Origin: Amazonocrinis nigriterrae CENA67
GTDB taxonomy: Bacteria > Cyanobacteriota > Cyanobacteriia > Cyanobacteriales > Nostocaceae
Length of the DNA stretch: 64,000 nt
Direction of reading: 5' to 3'
Assembly (NCBI RefSeq): GCF_016056305.1
Contig: NZ_JAECZC010000016.1
Location: 1-64,000 of the forward strand
In this document: positions 8,926-18,154 of the stretch, piece by piece
How the letters are laid out: every line of letters begins with the position of its first letter
Numbering within the stretch: position 1 is the stretch's first letter
Translations under genes and position numbers: made by a program
Notes under the pieces: generated by a model
Seen by the model: the letters and a program-made list of their open reading frames with translations, nothing else
Told to the model about the DNA's origin: nothing
Database searches by the model: none

Positions 8926-10431
8926 CTAGTCCCTAGTCACTTTTGCCTTGTCTAAAGCCACTGTTGCTACTACGTGTTGCACGCTCGACATTGCTGTGAT
9001 AGTGGGTTCAGTCCAGCGTATTAACCAATTGGGTTGGATGCCGAAGATTACAATCAGCACAGCTAGGATCACAGATGGAAGGCGATCGCTCCAATACACG
9101 CGGGGTAAGTTGGTTACTTGTGCAGATAAACGCCCAAAATAGGCGCGATTCATCAAAATTAAGAAGTAAACCGCTGTTAAACCTGTACCAATCATGCATA
9201 ACAAGGTTTCCACTGGAAAAACTGGGAAACTACCTCGAAAAACAATGAATTCGGAAATAAAGCCCACCATTCCCGGTATACCAGCGCTAGCCATGACTCC
9301 CAGAACCATCAAGCTACCAATTACGGGCATACCTCGTTCTGGGTTGAGCAGCCCTTGAAGAACTTCTAAATCTCGGCTGCCAGCTTTTTTATACACAACC
9401 CCTACCAACAGAAACAGCAGTGCGGAAATCAAGCCGTGGCTAATCATTTGCAGGACAGCACCCAATACGCTTAAAGGTGTAGCTGCCGCCGCTGCTAACA
9501 GCACATAGCCCATGTGTCCAATGGAACTGTATGCCACCATTTTTTTCATGTCAGTTTGGGCGATCGCGCAGGATGCACCATACAGTACACTAACCACAGC
9601 CCAAATTGCTAACCAAGGAGTCACATAACTCCAAGCTTCTGGCAACAAGTTCATGCCAAACCGCAGTAAGCCGTAAGTTCCCAACTTCAACAGCACGCCA
9701 GCCAACAGTACAGAAATTGGTGTGGAGGCTTCAACGTGAGCATCTGGTAACCAAGTATGGAAGGGTACCAAAGGCATCTTGATACCAAAACCTACTAAAA
9801 TCCCTGCTAGCAGTAAAAGTTGTGTCGCCAAAGGTAAAGTTGTGGCGTTCAAGTTTGCTAGTGCAAAGTTGGAACCGCCACTCAGCCAAACCATGCCCAG
9901 GAAACTTGCTAGAATTAGGATTCCAGAGACGGCAGTGTAAATTAGGAATTTTGTAGCGGCATAACCGCGTCTTGCGCCACCCCAAATGGCAATCAATAAA
10001 TACAGAGGAATCAGTTCTAGTTCATAAAACAGGAAAAATAGCAGTAAATCCTGTGCTAAAAAAGCTCCTGTCACGCCAGCACTTAACAGCAGTATCAAAG
10101 AGTAATAAAATTTAGGACGCTGGAGAGATTCATCGCTGCTGTAGATGGCAATGCCTGTTAACAGTCCATTCAAAACTAGCAAGGGCAAGGATAAACCATC
10201 TACCCCTAAGTTATAGTTTAAGCCCAAGGCATCAATCCAAGATAAGGACTCAGCAAACTGTTGACTAGCTTGTGTGGGATTGAACTGAATTGCGATGACA
10301 ACCGACCACAAGAATGTGATGCTGGCAAAGACTAAAGCTAATGTACGGGCAAATTTCCCACTGATGCTAGAAGGCCAAAAACCGATTAAAGCTGCACCGA
10401 ATAACGGTACTAAAATCAAAGCACTAAGCAT
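8926..10431 (-). CDS. ndhD4: NAD(P)H-quinone oxidoreductase subunit 4, NdhD (NdhD4 type, likely)
   Basis: A 501-residue, about 14-helix membrane subunit homologous to the Mrp-like antiporter modules of complex I. It forms part of the proton-pumping arm of NDH-1. Typical conserved segments are visible: FYELELIPLYLLIAIWGG (about 134-151), the PLVPFHTWLPDAHVEA loop (about 219-234) and KKMVAYSSIGHMGYV (about 294-308). It lies between ndhF and the CO2-hydration gene. It is therefore a D3/D4-type subunit for CO2 uptake rather than the respiratory D1/D2 type. The number 4 is inferred from locus context. Confidence 0.9.
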   Translation of the reverse strand: MLSALILVPLFGAALIGFWPSSISGKFARTLALVFASITFLWSVVIAIQFNPTQASQQFAESLSWIDALGLNYNLGVDGLSLPLLVLNGLLTGIAIYSSDESLQRPKFYYSLILLLSAGVTGAFLAQDLLLFFLFYELELIPLYLLIAIWGGARRGYAATKFLIYTAVSGILILASFLGMVWLSGGSNFALANLNATTLPLATQLLLLAGILVGFGIKMPLVPFHTWLPDAHVEASTPISVLLAGVLLKLGTYGLLRFGMNLLPEAWSYVTPWLAIWAVVSVLYGASCAIAQTDMKKMVAYSSIGHMGYVLLAAAAATPLSVLGAVLQMISHGLISALLFLLVGVVYKKAGSRDLEVLQGLLNPERGMPVIGSLMVLGVMASAGIPGMVGFISEFIVFRGSFPVFPVETLLCMIGTGLTAVYFLILMNRAYFGRLSAQVTNLPRVYWSDRLPSVILAVLIVIFGIQPNWLIRWTEPTITAMSSVQHVVATVALDKAKVTRD

Positions 10432-10553
10432 AGACAGAATCAGGTAAGGAGCAAGGGAGCGGGGGAGCGGGGGTGCTTTCGGTGCAGGGGAGTGGGGAAA
10501 GATGAGGGAGAAATAACTCTTAACTCCTAACTCCTAACTCCCTTTCCCCACTG

Positions 10554-12410
10554 TTAAAAAGGCAAATAATTCAGTAGACCTAATGACCAACTAATGAAGA
10601 AACCTAGCACGCTGATGACGGCTAGGATGGTCAATAAATATCCTTGGGATTGACCGGAAATACTGTACTTTAAACCTTGTCCACCGAGAATTGTCGCAAA
10701 CCCAACCAAGTTGACCACACCATCGACTAAATAGCGATCGCTCCAAGCAGATATCCTAGATAGAAACGCTACTGCATTCACCACGGTCAAACGATAAATG
10801 CGGTCAATGTAAAAATCGTAACCCAGCAAGTCTTGTAGAAATCTCCAAGCCAGGATTCTGGATCTTGACCAAGCTTTGTGCAAATAAATTGTAGAGCCTG
10901 TAACTAATCCAGTTAAAGTAGAAGCGAGCAATGCGAAAACTACGTACCAATTCACACTGTTCCAATCGGGTAACAAATACCATTGCTGTAGCATCAAAGG
11001 TACTAGTAAAGTTAGTACAGTCAAGATCACCATTGGCAATGCCATCTGCCAACTAACTTCTGGGGCGCGGCGGGTCTTTTGTTGTGGCGCACCCCAAAAG
11101 ATTAATCTGAATACTCTGGTTAAGTTCAATGCTGTTAAGCCATTGACTAATACTAAAACGCCAATCACCCAAGGGCTAATATCTACCAAACCGTCAGCCC
11201 ATGACAGCATCGCCCAGAAGCTTCCTAATGGTAGCAGTGTCACCATCCCGGCTGAACCAACAACAAAGGCGGTGGTGGTGGCTGGCATTCGCGACCACAA
11301 ACCGCCCATTTCTGTGAGGTCTTGTGTACTAGTAGTATAAATTACTGAACCAGAACTCATGAATAATAATGCTTTAGCGATCGCATGGGTTAACAGTAAC
11401 ATCAAGGCTACACCGCCTTGCTGTAAACCCACTGCCAAAAATACTAATCCCATGTATGCGCTGGTGGAATGAGATAGCGATCGCTTAATGTCAATCTGAG
11501 CTATGGATACTAATGTTGCACCAATCGCTGTCACTGTACCCATGATGACTAAGGCATTCAACGCCACTGGCGATAGTGCTAATACTGGTTGCAATTTATA
11601 TAGTACATAAGCACCACCCGCAACTACCAGTGAGTTTCGCAGTACTGAAGCCGGGTTAGGCCCTTCCATGGCTTCATCTAACCACAGGTGTAGAGGGAAT
11701 TGGGCACATTTACCCGCAGGCCCAGCAATCAATGCTAACCCTAATAATGTCGATGTGACTGGGCTTAATTCAGCCGTTTGTGCCCACTCATATAAATCAG
11801 AAAAGTTTAAACTGCCTGCCATAGTGGAAAGTGTCACCACACCCATTAGCAGTAATAAGTCTCCTACCCGCTTGGTTAAAAAGGCATCACGCGCGGCTGT
11901 CACTACTAGCGGTTGAGCATACCAGAATCCCACCAGCAAGTAAGTGGAAAGGGTCAGAACTTCCAAAACGGCATAGCTGAGAAACAAGGAGTCACTGATT
12001 GCTAAACCAGTTAGCGCCGCTTCAAAAAATCCGAACAGCGCAAAAAAACGGGCCAACGACCAGTCCTTTTCCATGTAACCTAGGGCATAAATTTGTGCTA
12101 GCAGACTTAAACCTGTAATTAAAACTGTTGCTCCAATACTAACTGGCGAGAGTTCCAAGCTAATGGATAAGTCTAAATCAGCAGCTTTAAACCAGGTAAG
12201 CACCAAATTTACCGGTTCTATATTCCATATATCTTTAAATACAAACAGACTATGGACAAAAGCTAAGAAAGTTGTCAACAAGTTGACGTATGCGGCGGGT
12301 CTTGGGCCTGTACGCCGAATTATTCCTATTCCCCACGGCAAGGTTAAAAGTGCGCCTATCAAGCTATAAAAAGGCACGCACCAACTTGTTAAAAATAGAA
12401 ATTGATTCAT
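10554..12410 (-). CDS. ndhF4: NAD(P)H-quinone oxidoreductase subunit 5, NdhF (NdhF4 type, likely)
   Basis: A 618-residue membrane subunit of NDH-1 with about 16 helices and the long C-terminal lateral-helix region. Family segments include the QFPLHLWLDEAMEGPNPASV loop (about 237-256) and KRSLSHSTSAYMGLVF (about 311-326). In the CO2-uptake variants of the family, Leu replaces Pro in HLWLDEA (respiratory forms have HTWLPDA). It is the first gene of ndhF-ndhD-cup and is transcribed away from the carboxysome operon across a 654-bp divergent region, so the two could share control by RbcR-type LysR regulation. Confidence 0.9.
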   Translation of the reverse strand: MNQFLFLTSWCVPFYSLIGALLTLPWGIGIIRRTGPRPAAYVNLLTTFLAFVHSLFVFKDIWNIEPVNLVLTWFKAADLDLSISLELSPVSIGATVLITGLSLLAQIYALGYMEKDWSLARFFALFGFFEAALTGLAISDSLFLSYAVLEVLTLSTYLLVGFWYAQPLVVTAARDAFLTKRVGDLLLLMGVVTLSTMAGSLNFSDLYEWAQTAELSPVTSTLLGLALIAGPAGKCAQFPLHLWLDEAMEGPNPASVLRNSLVVAGGAYVLYKLQPVLALSPVALNALVIMGTVTAIGATLVSIAQIDIKRSLSHSTSAYMGLVFLAVGLQQGGVALMLLLTHAIAKALLFMSSGSVIYTTSTQDLTEMGGLWSRMPATTTAFVVGSAGMVTLLPLGSFWAMLSWADGLVDISPWVIGVLVLVNGLTALNLTRVFRLIFWGAPQQKTRRAPEVSWQMALPMVILTVLTLLVPLMLQQWYLLPDWNSVNWYVVFALLASTLTGLVTGSTIYLHKAWSRSRILAWRFLQDLLGYDFYIDRIYRLTVVNAVAFLSRISAWSDRYLVDGVVNLVGFATILGGQGLKYSISGQSQGYLLTILAVISVLGFFISWSLGLLNYLPF

Positions 12411-13064
12411 TTAGTTTTTCCTTGACGACTCAGTGAGAGATTTTTTTCACAGCCTTTAAAACAATTTTGATTAAAAAATCAACCTTCTTAGAATCTAGGT
12501 CTTTTTAAATATTTTTTCACTAAAAGTTGAATAAGCATTTTTACTTGAGCTTATCTATTAATCTTTAATTCAATATAACGTTACATAGACAAGAGCATTT
12601 ACTCTACTTACATTAAGTATGTAAGTAAATTTATATTTCTGCTTGGTAGTAGAGAAGTTTATACAATATATTTAATAAACTTATGTGTTTTTCACCTAGT
12701 CTTTGTTCAGAGAACAAGATTGAAGAAACATAGAGACAGCAAGATATGCAGCCTAAGTTTCTTTCTTGACAGACAGAATTAGCTTTGGCTATGAATATTG
12801 ATTTGTAAATGTAATAAAAAAATTATAAAGCATAAGTGACTGCTCTAGGAATCAGTGAACTTTAATAGAGCAGAACCCTGGTATAAACTTTTGTTAAGTT
12901 TTTTAAAAGTATTTTATCATAAACTATTATAGTAATTTATATTGCCAGGAACGCCAAGCTTTCCTATGCTTAGTTTGGAAGTGTTTTTGTAGCTCAAGAT
13001 GAGCCTACCCGTCAAAATTTTCAAACAACAGTACTGATTGGATTAATTTTTTAGGAGTTCTGCG
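12411..13064. promoter_or_regulatory. divergent regulatory region between ndhF-ndhD-cup and ccm operons
   Basis: A long A/T-rich, gene-free interval lies between two divergent inorganic-carbon operons. The sequence shows several AT-rich half-palindromes (for example ATTAATCTTTAATT near 12555-12570) that could be LysR sites, but no exact copy of a known consensus was found by eye. An AGGAG at 13052-13056 serves ccmK2. Control by the rbcR product encoded 5 kb away is a reasonable inference only. Confidence 0.5.
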
Positions 13065-13373
13065 ATGCCAATTGCAGTTGGAATGATTGAAACTAAGGGC
13101 TTTCCGGCAGTTGTAGAAGCTGCTGACGCGATGGTGAAAGCTGCGCGTGTAACTTTGGTAGGATATGAAAAAATTGGTAGTGCGCGGGTGACCGTAATTG
13201 TCCGAGGAGATGTGTCTGAGGTGCAAGCTTCAGTTGCAGCAGGGATTGAAGCTGCCAGAAGAGTCAATGGAGGTGAAGTGGTATCCACTCACATCATTGC
13301 TCGCCCACACGAAAACCTGGAGTACGTCTTGCCGATTCGTTACACCGAAGCTGTGGAGCAGTTCCGCACCTAA
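13065..13373 (+). CDS. ccmK2: carboxysome shell protein CcmK2
   Basis: A 102-residue single-BMC-domain protein that forms hexamers tiling the flat faces of the beta-carboxysome shell. The central pore loop KIGSARV (about residues 36-42) and the [16 protein letters not shown] strand near the C-terminus are typical. It is first in the operon, as ccmK2 is in other beta-cyanobacteria, and has the short tail (VEQFRT). The next gene is a longer paralogue. Start ATG 13065 has an AGGAG site 9 nt upstream. Confidence 0.93.
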   Translation: MPIAVGMIETKGFPAVVEAADAMVKAARVTLVGYEKIGSARVTVIVRGDVSEVQASVAAGIEAARRVNGGEVVSTHIIARPHENLEYVLPIRYTEAVEQFRT

Positions 13374-13465
13374 AAGCTGAATTAAACAAAGTAATTAACG
13401 GGTTGCCAACTTGAAGCTATCACTTTCATCCAAGTCTAGAAACATCAATTTAAGGGTTAGAACTA

Positions 13466-13813
13466 ATGTCAATCGCAGTGGGAATGGTAGAAACGCTAGG
13501 CTTTCCAGCGGTAGTGGAAGCGGCTGATGCGATGGTAAAAGCTGCTCGTGTCACCTTGGTAGGCTACGAAAAAATCGGTAGTGGTCGGGTTACAGTGATT
13601 GTGCGGGGGGACGTTTCCGAAGTGCAAGCTTCTGTGGCAGCAGGAGTGGAATCAGTTAAGCGAGTAAATGGCGGACAAGTGCTGTCTACTCACATTATTG
13701 CTCGTCCTCATGAAAACTTGGAATATGTCCTCCCAATTCGTTATACAGAAGATGTAGAGCAGTTCCGGGAAAACGTGAATGCAATTCGTCCCTTCGGCGG
13801 TAGAAGACCATAA
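13466..13813 (+). CDS. ccmK1: carboxysome shell protein CcmK1
   Basis: A 115-residue BMC-domain hexamer protein, nearly identical to the preceding CcmK over the core, with the pore loop KIGSGRV. It carries a C-terminal extension ([14 protein letters not shown]) rich in basic residues, which is usual for CcmK1. The 92-bp gap to ccmK2 and the 6-bp gap to ccmL indicate one operon. The K1/K2 naming follows order and tail length. Confidence 0.93.
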   Translation: MSIAVGMVETLGFPAVVEAADAMVKAARVTLVGYEKIGSGRVTVIVRGDVSEVQASVAAGVESVKRVNGGQVLSTHIIARPHENLEYVLPIRYTEDVEQFRENVNAIRPFGGRRP

Positions 13814-13819
13814 TTTGTA

Positions 13820-14122
13820 ATGCAAATTGCCAAAGTTCGTGGCACAGTAGTTAGCACGCAAAAAGAGCCAAGCCTTAGAGGCGTGAAACTACTTTTGTTG
13901 CAATTAGTAGATGAAGAAGGAAATTTCCTGCCAAAATACGAGGTAGCAGCAGATAGTGTAGGTGCAGGAGTAGATGAGTGGGTACTTGTCAGTCGTGGCA
14001 GTGCAGCTCGTCAGATTCTTGGCAATGAACAACGTCCGTTAGATGCAGCGGTGGTGGCGATCATTGATACCATTCATTTGGAAGATCGCCTGATTTACAG
14101 CAAAAAAGACCAGTATAGATAG
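13820..14122 (+). CDS. ccmL: carboxysome shell vertex protein CcmL
   Basis: A 100-residue EutN/CcmL-family protein that forms pentamers capping the twelve vertices of the icosahedral shell. The start MQIAKVRGTVVSTQK, the strand LLLLQLVDEEG and the glycine-rich VLVSRGSAAR segment (about 56-65) are diagnostic. It starts 6 bp after the ccmK1 stop codon, implying translational coupling. A 242-bp spacer of repeats separates it from ccmM. Confidence 0.95.
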   Translation: MQIAKVRGTVVSTQKEPSLRGVKLLLLQLVDEEGNFLPKYEVAADSVGAGVDEWVLVSRGSAARQILGNEQRPLDAAVVAIIDTIHLEDRLIYSKKDQYR

Positions 14123-14124
14123 TC

Positions 14125-14345
14125 AGTGGTCAGTAGTCAGTAGTCAGTGGCAAGACAACTGACCCTTACGGGTGACGCTCGCAAGCTCGCTACCGCTTCG
14201 CTAACGGCAGTTGCTTCAAGTCGGCAAAGCCGCCCAACGCACTGCCTCACAACTAACAACTGACAACTAACAATTGACCCTTATGGGTTCGGCAGTTACT
14301 CCACTTGGGGAAACCCCTCTTGGCCGTACTGCCTCACAAGTGACG
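14125..14345. repeat. dispersed repeats in the ccmL-ccmM spacer
   Basis: The spacer holds GTCAGTAGTCAGT units followed by GC-rich hairpin-like pieces (GCAAGCTCGCTACCGC, GGTTCGGCAGT, ACTGCCTCAC). The same GGTTCGGCAGT...TGCCTCAC family occurs at 51012-51076 and 56876-56930. No gene is seen. Confidence 0.65.
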
Positions 14346-14364
14346 ATAGAGGAGGAATCTCGCA

Positions 14365-16029
14365 ATGGCAGTCCGCAGCACGGCGGCACCCCCAACCCCG
14401 TGGTCGAGGAATTTGGCTGAGCCAAAAATCCATGAAAGCACATTTGTACATTCGTTTTCCAATATCATTGGGGACGTGCGGATAGGTGCAAATGTAATCG
14501 TAGCTCCGGGGACTTCGATTAGAGCGGATGAAGGCACACCTTTTTATATAGGTGAAAACACCAATATTCAAGATGGTGTAGTAATTCATGGGTTGGAGCA
14601 AGGCCGAGTAATTGGCGATGATGGCGATAATTATTCGGTATGGATCGGCGAAAATGCTTCCATTACTCATATGGCCCTGATTCATGGGCCAGCATATGTA
14701 GGGGATAATTCCTTCATTGGTTTTCGCTCCACAGTGTTTAATGCCAGGGTGGGTGCAGGTTGCATCGTGATGATGCACGCTTTGATTCAAGATGTAGAAA
14801 TTCCCCCAGGTAAGTATGTGCCTTCGGGAGCGATAATTACAAGCCAACAGCAAGCCGATCGCTTGCCAGATGTGCAAGAGCAAGACGAGCAATTTGCCCA
14901 TCATGTGGTTGGGATTAATCAGGCGCTACGAGCGGGTTACCGCTGTGCTGCGGATAGCAAATGTATTGCACCCATTCGAGATGAGAATGCTAAATCATAT
15001 ACAAGTAGTAATGGTGTTACTGTTTTAGAGCTGGAAAGGAGTAGTGAAGTGTCGAGCAATAGCTTGGGTGCAGAAACCGTAGAACAGGTGCGCTATCTGT
15101 TAGAGCAAGGGTATAAAATTGGTACGGAACACGTAGACAATAGACGGTTCCGTACAGGTTCGTGGACAAGTTGTAAGCCACTGGAAGCCAGATCGGTAGG
15201 GGAAGCGATCGCAGCTTTAGAAAGTTGTCTAAGAGACCACGACGGCGAGTATGTCCGTTTGTTTGGTATTGACCCCAATGGTAGACGGCGCGTGTTAGAA
15301 ACCATTATCCAACGTCCAGATGGTGCAGTGAATGGAACTGCCAGCTTTAAAGCGCCAGCTAATCATGTTAATAGCAGCTACAACCACAGTAGCAATGGTA
15401 ACGGCTCAGGCAATGGCAAAATTAATAGTGAAACCGTAGAGCAAATCCGCCAATTGTTGGCAGGCGGTTACAAAATTGGCACAGAACACGTAGATGAGCG
15501 TCGCTTCCGTACTGGTTCTTGGCAAAGTTGTGCGCCAATTAACTCTAATTCCACCAATGATGTAATTGCAGCCTTAGAAGACTGTATCAGTAATCATCAA
15601 GGCGAATATGTACGTTTAATTGGCATTGACCCCAAAGCCAAACGCCGGGTATTGGAAAGCATTATTCAAAGACCCAATGGTCAAGTAGCTCCATCTGGTA
15701 GCCAAAAATCATCATATAGTAGTCCTGCTAATAGCTCTAGTGCGCCCTCGGCAAAAGCTACCAGTACTCGCTTGAGTTCTGAAGTAGTAGACCAAGTGCG
15801 GCAATTACTGGCTGGTGGACATAAAATTAGTATTGAACACGTAGACCAACGACGCTTCCGTACAGGTTCTTGGACTAGTACTGGCCAAATTCAGGCTAAC
15901 TCAGAAAGGGAAGCGATCGCAGCTGTGGAAGCATACCTTGGGGAATACGAAGGAGAATATGTACGATTGATTGGTATTGACCCCAAAGCCAAGCGTCGAG
16001 TTTTGGAAACAATTATCCAACGTCCATGA
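14365..16029 (+). CDS. ccmM: carboxysome assembly protein CcmM (gamma-carbonic anhydrase + 3 SSLD)
   Basis: A 554-residue scaffold that organises RuBisCO inside beta-carboxysomes. Residues 1-205 are a left-handed beta-helix gamma-carbonic anhydrase domain. The zinc ligands His75, His102 and His107 and the Cys194/Cys200 pair needed for redox activation in the Thermosynechococcus enzyme are all present at identical numbers, so the enzyme is probably active. Three RuBisCO small-subunit-like domains follow (about 234-322, 353-441, 469-554) with Ser/Gly/Asn linkers. Domains 1 and 2 each have a Cys pair (SWTSC/ESC, SWQSC/EDC). Domain 3 has none. This is the pattern known for redox-tuned RuBisCO binding. 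A shorter product is expected from an internal start. Confidence 0.96.
   Translation: MAVRSTAAPPTPWSRNLAEPKIHESTFVHSFSNIIGDVRIGANVIVAPGTSIRADEGTPFYIGENTNIQDGVVIHGLEQGRVIGDDGDNYSVWIGENASITHMALIHGPAYVGDNSFIGFRSTVFNARVGAGCIVMMHALIQDVEIPPGKYVPSGAIITSQQQADRLPDVQEQDEQFAHHVVGINQALRAGYRCAADSKCIAPIRDENAKSYTSSNGVTVLELERSSEVSSNSLGAETVEQVRYLLEQGYKIGTEHVDNRRFRTGSWTSCKPLEARSVGEAIAALESCLRDHDGEYVRLFGIDPNGRRRVLETIIQRPDGAVNGTASFKAPANHVNSSYNHSSNGNGSGNGKINSETVEQIRQLLAGGYKIGTEHVDERRFRTGSWQSCAPINSNSTNDVIAALEDCISNHQGEYVRLIGIDPKAKRRVLESIIQRPNGQVAPSGSQKSSYSSPANSSSAPSAKATSTRLSSEVVDQVRQLLAGGHKISIEHVDQRRFRTGSWTSTGQIQANSEREAIAAVEAYLGEYEGEYVRLIGIDPKAKRRVLETIIQRP
15035..15051 (+). promoter_or_regulatory. internal ribosome binding site and GTG start for short CcmM (M35)
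   Basis: AAAGGAG at 15035-15041 is followed after 7 nt by an in-frame GTG at 15049 (codon 229), just before the first SSLD. Translation from here would give 326 residues, about 35 kDa, with only the three SSLDs. This matches the short CcmM form known from Synechococcus. Confidence 0.85.
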
Positions 16030-16190
16030 AGAGTTGAGAGTTAGGAGTTATGAGTTAGGAGTTATGAGTTAGGAGTTAAGTGTTAGGAATAAACTCTGAA
16101 TTAAAACTCCTCAGTTCTAACTCCTCAGTTTTAACTCCTAACTCCTCAGTTTTAACTCCTAACTACTCACTCCTCACTCCTAACTCTCTA
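16030..16190. repeat. AGTTAGG/CCTAACT repeats in the ccmM-ccmN spacer
   Basis: About 45 bp of GAGTTATGAGTTAGGAGTT units are followed by complementary CAGTTTTAACTCCTAACTC units. The two halves can pair into a long imperfect hairpin between ccmM and ccmN. Such a structure might tune the relative expression of the two genes, but this is untested. Confidence 0.7.
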
Positions 16191-16221
16191 AATTTCTTCC
16201 GGCTTCCGAGGTTAAAATTTC

Positions 16222-16962
16222 ATGTCTGTGCCGCCACTGCGCCTACTCAACAGCTTTGAACCTTACATTAGTGGCGATGTGACTATTGATCCGAGTGCGG
16301 TACTGGCACCAGGGGTGATACTCCAAGCGGCTGCAAACAGCAAAATAATCATTGGCCCAGGCGTCTGTATTGGTATGGGGTCAATTCTCCAGGTGACTGA
16401 AGGAACCCTAGAAGTAGCAGCAGGAGCCAACTTGGGAGCCGGCTTTTTGATGGTTGGCAAAGGTAAAATTGGTGAAAACGCTTGTATTGGTTCAGCAACA
16501 ACACTTTTCAATTGTTCGGTTGAACCTGGAGTAGTAGTTCCAGCTGGCTCAATTTTGGGTGACACCAGTCGGCAGATTTATCAGCAAAAACAACTGGAAC
16601 CATCCAAGAATGATGCTGCTACAACTTCCCAAAAGCAGAGTCAACAAGACAAGGTGATTTCCTCCACTAGTCTCTCAGCATCGGCTTTTTTGGAATTTAA
16701 ACACCAATCTGTCTCCCCTGCTGAATCTTCGCCAACAGCACAAAGCCAATCTGCTGTGCAGGAAAACACCAACGGAACTAATTCTAACTTGGAGTCAGCC
16801 ACAGAGGAGTCTACACAATCAAGTCCGCCTACCACAGAATCATCCAATAATAGTTTTGGCACTCAAATTTATGGACAAGGAAGCATACAGAGACTGTTAG
16901 GTACATTATTTCCCCATAGGCAAGCCTTAAATCAGCCAATCTCTGACGATCAGTCTGAGTAA
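16222..16962 (+). CDS. ccmN: carboxysome assembly protein CcmN
   Basis: A 246-residue adaptor linking CcmM to the shell. Residues 1-120 form a hexapeptide-repeat left-handed beta-helix (repeats such as IIGPGV, NLGAGF, IGENAC). A long Ser/Thr/Gln-rich disordered linker (about 125-215) follows. The C-terminal amphipathic encapsulation peptide IYGQGSIQRLLGTLFPHR (about 217-234) binds CcmK hexamers in other species. Length and layout match the family. Confidence 0.92.
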   Translation: MSVPPLRLLNSFEPYISGDVTIDPSAVLAPGVILQAAANSKIIIGPGVCIGMGSILQVTEGTLEVAAGANLGAGFLMVGKGKIGENACIGSATTLFNCSVEPGVVVPAGSILGDTSRQIYQQKQLEPSKNDAATTSQKQSQQDKVISSTSLSASAFLEFKHQSVSPAESSPTAQSQSAVQENTNGTNSNLESATEESTQSSPPTTESSNNSFGTQIYGQGSIQRLLGTLFPHRQALNQPISDDQSE

Positions 16963-17117
16963 GTGTTAATTGTAAGTTGTGATCTGATGTATGAAGTGTG
17001 AAGTATGAAATATGAAATTAACCCTACAGTTCTATGCGGGCGCTTTAAATTTTCATATTTTTTCATCCTTCAGCCTTTATCCTTCATCCTTTCTGTGAGT
17101 AACTTGGGAAAATTCAC

Positions 17118-17879
17118 ATGCAAACTCAGTCATCGCGTCGTCAAGACGACCTCAGAGACACTGCCTTGGGTTTAGTATCCACTGCTAGCTTTCCAGCCAT
17201 AGTTGGTACAGCAGATATGATGCTGAAATCGGCAGGGGTTCACCTAGTTGGCTATGAAAAAATTGGTAGTGGCCATTGTACTGCAATTGTCCGGGGTGGC
17301 ATTGCTGATGTTCGTCTGGCTGTAGAATCTGGTGTGCAAACTGCTGAACAGTTTGGTCAATTAATTTCTAGCTTGGTGATTCCTCGACCTTATCCTAACC
17401 TGGATATCGTGCTACCAATTACTAACCGCCTCAGTAAATATATGGAGGAAGGTAGTTATAGCCGTTTGAGTAACTTAGCAATTGGTTTAGTGGAAACACG
17501 AGGTTTCCCGGCGATGGTAGGAGCTTGTGATGCCATGCTCAAAGCTGCTGACGTGCAATTATCAGCTTATGAAAAAATAGGTGCAGGTTTGTGTACAGCC
17601 ATTATTCGCGGCTCGGTGGCAAATGTCGCAGTAGCAGTAGAAGCGGGGATGTACGAGGCAGAACGGATTGGAGAATTGAACGCGGTGATGGTCATTCCTC
17701 GACCACTAGATGAATTAGAACAAACCTTGCCTGTAGCAAGTTGCTGGATAGAAGAACGTCAACCGTTAAAGTTCCCGATGAATGCTAAGGAACAAGTTGC
17801 CGAATTAGAGGTTATGAGGTTGCCAGATTTAGCCAAGCTACCTGCAAAAGTTACAGAAGAAGTATGGAATGATGAATGA
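17118..17879 (+). CDS. ccmO: carboxysome shell protein CcmO (tandem BMC)
   Basis: A 253-residue protein with two BMC domains (about 15-100 and 120-205). Each has a [10 protein letters not shown]- or AYEKIGAGLC-type pore loop and a VIPRP strand. Tandem-BMC proteins form pseudohexameric trimers, and CcmO is thought to seal facet edges. CcmP, the other tandem BMC protein, is shorter and more divergent. The position after ccmN also favours CcmO. In some Nostocales ccmO is recalled as unlinked, so its presence here completes the KLMNO operon. Confidence 0.88.
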   Translation: MQTQSSRRQDDLRDTALGLVSTASFPAIVGTADMMLKSAGVHLVGYEKIGSGHCTAIVRGGIADVRLAVESGVQTAEQFGQLISSLVIPRPYPNLDIVLPITNRLSKYMEEGSYSRLSNLAIGLVETRGFPAMVGACDAMLKAADVQLSAYEKIGAGLCTAIIRGSVANVAVAVEAGMYEAERIGELNAVMVIPRPLDELEQTLPVASCWIEERQPLKFPMNAKEQVAELEVMRLPDLAKLPAKVTEEVWNDE

Positions 17880-18154
17880 TGAGTCATGAATCATGAGTGA
17901 GAAATTGTCAGCAATCTTCATTCAGTATTCAGTCTTCAACATTCATCTTTAGCTGGAAGGCATCTTACGCTTTGCTTGTTGTTCTGATGATAACTGGTCA
18001 ACTCCATAAATAAAAGTACTTTATTTGAATAGCGGTCATAGAGTATTGTCTATATAAAAGCTCATAACTTTGTATGAGCAACACAGTATCATTTGCAAGT
18101 GTTCAGTGATACTAGTTTTATATGTGTTGAATCGCTATTAGAGGAGAATCACCC

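Noticed and set aside
12411-13064. Exact RbcR/LysR operator
   Set aside because: AT-rich half-sites are present, but no unambiguous consensus match could be found by eye, so no operator was annotated.
14296-14904. 202-codon minus-strand frame opposite ccmM
   Set aside because: It lies antisense to the conserved carbonic anhydrase domain of ccmM and has no family resemblance.
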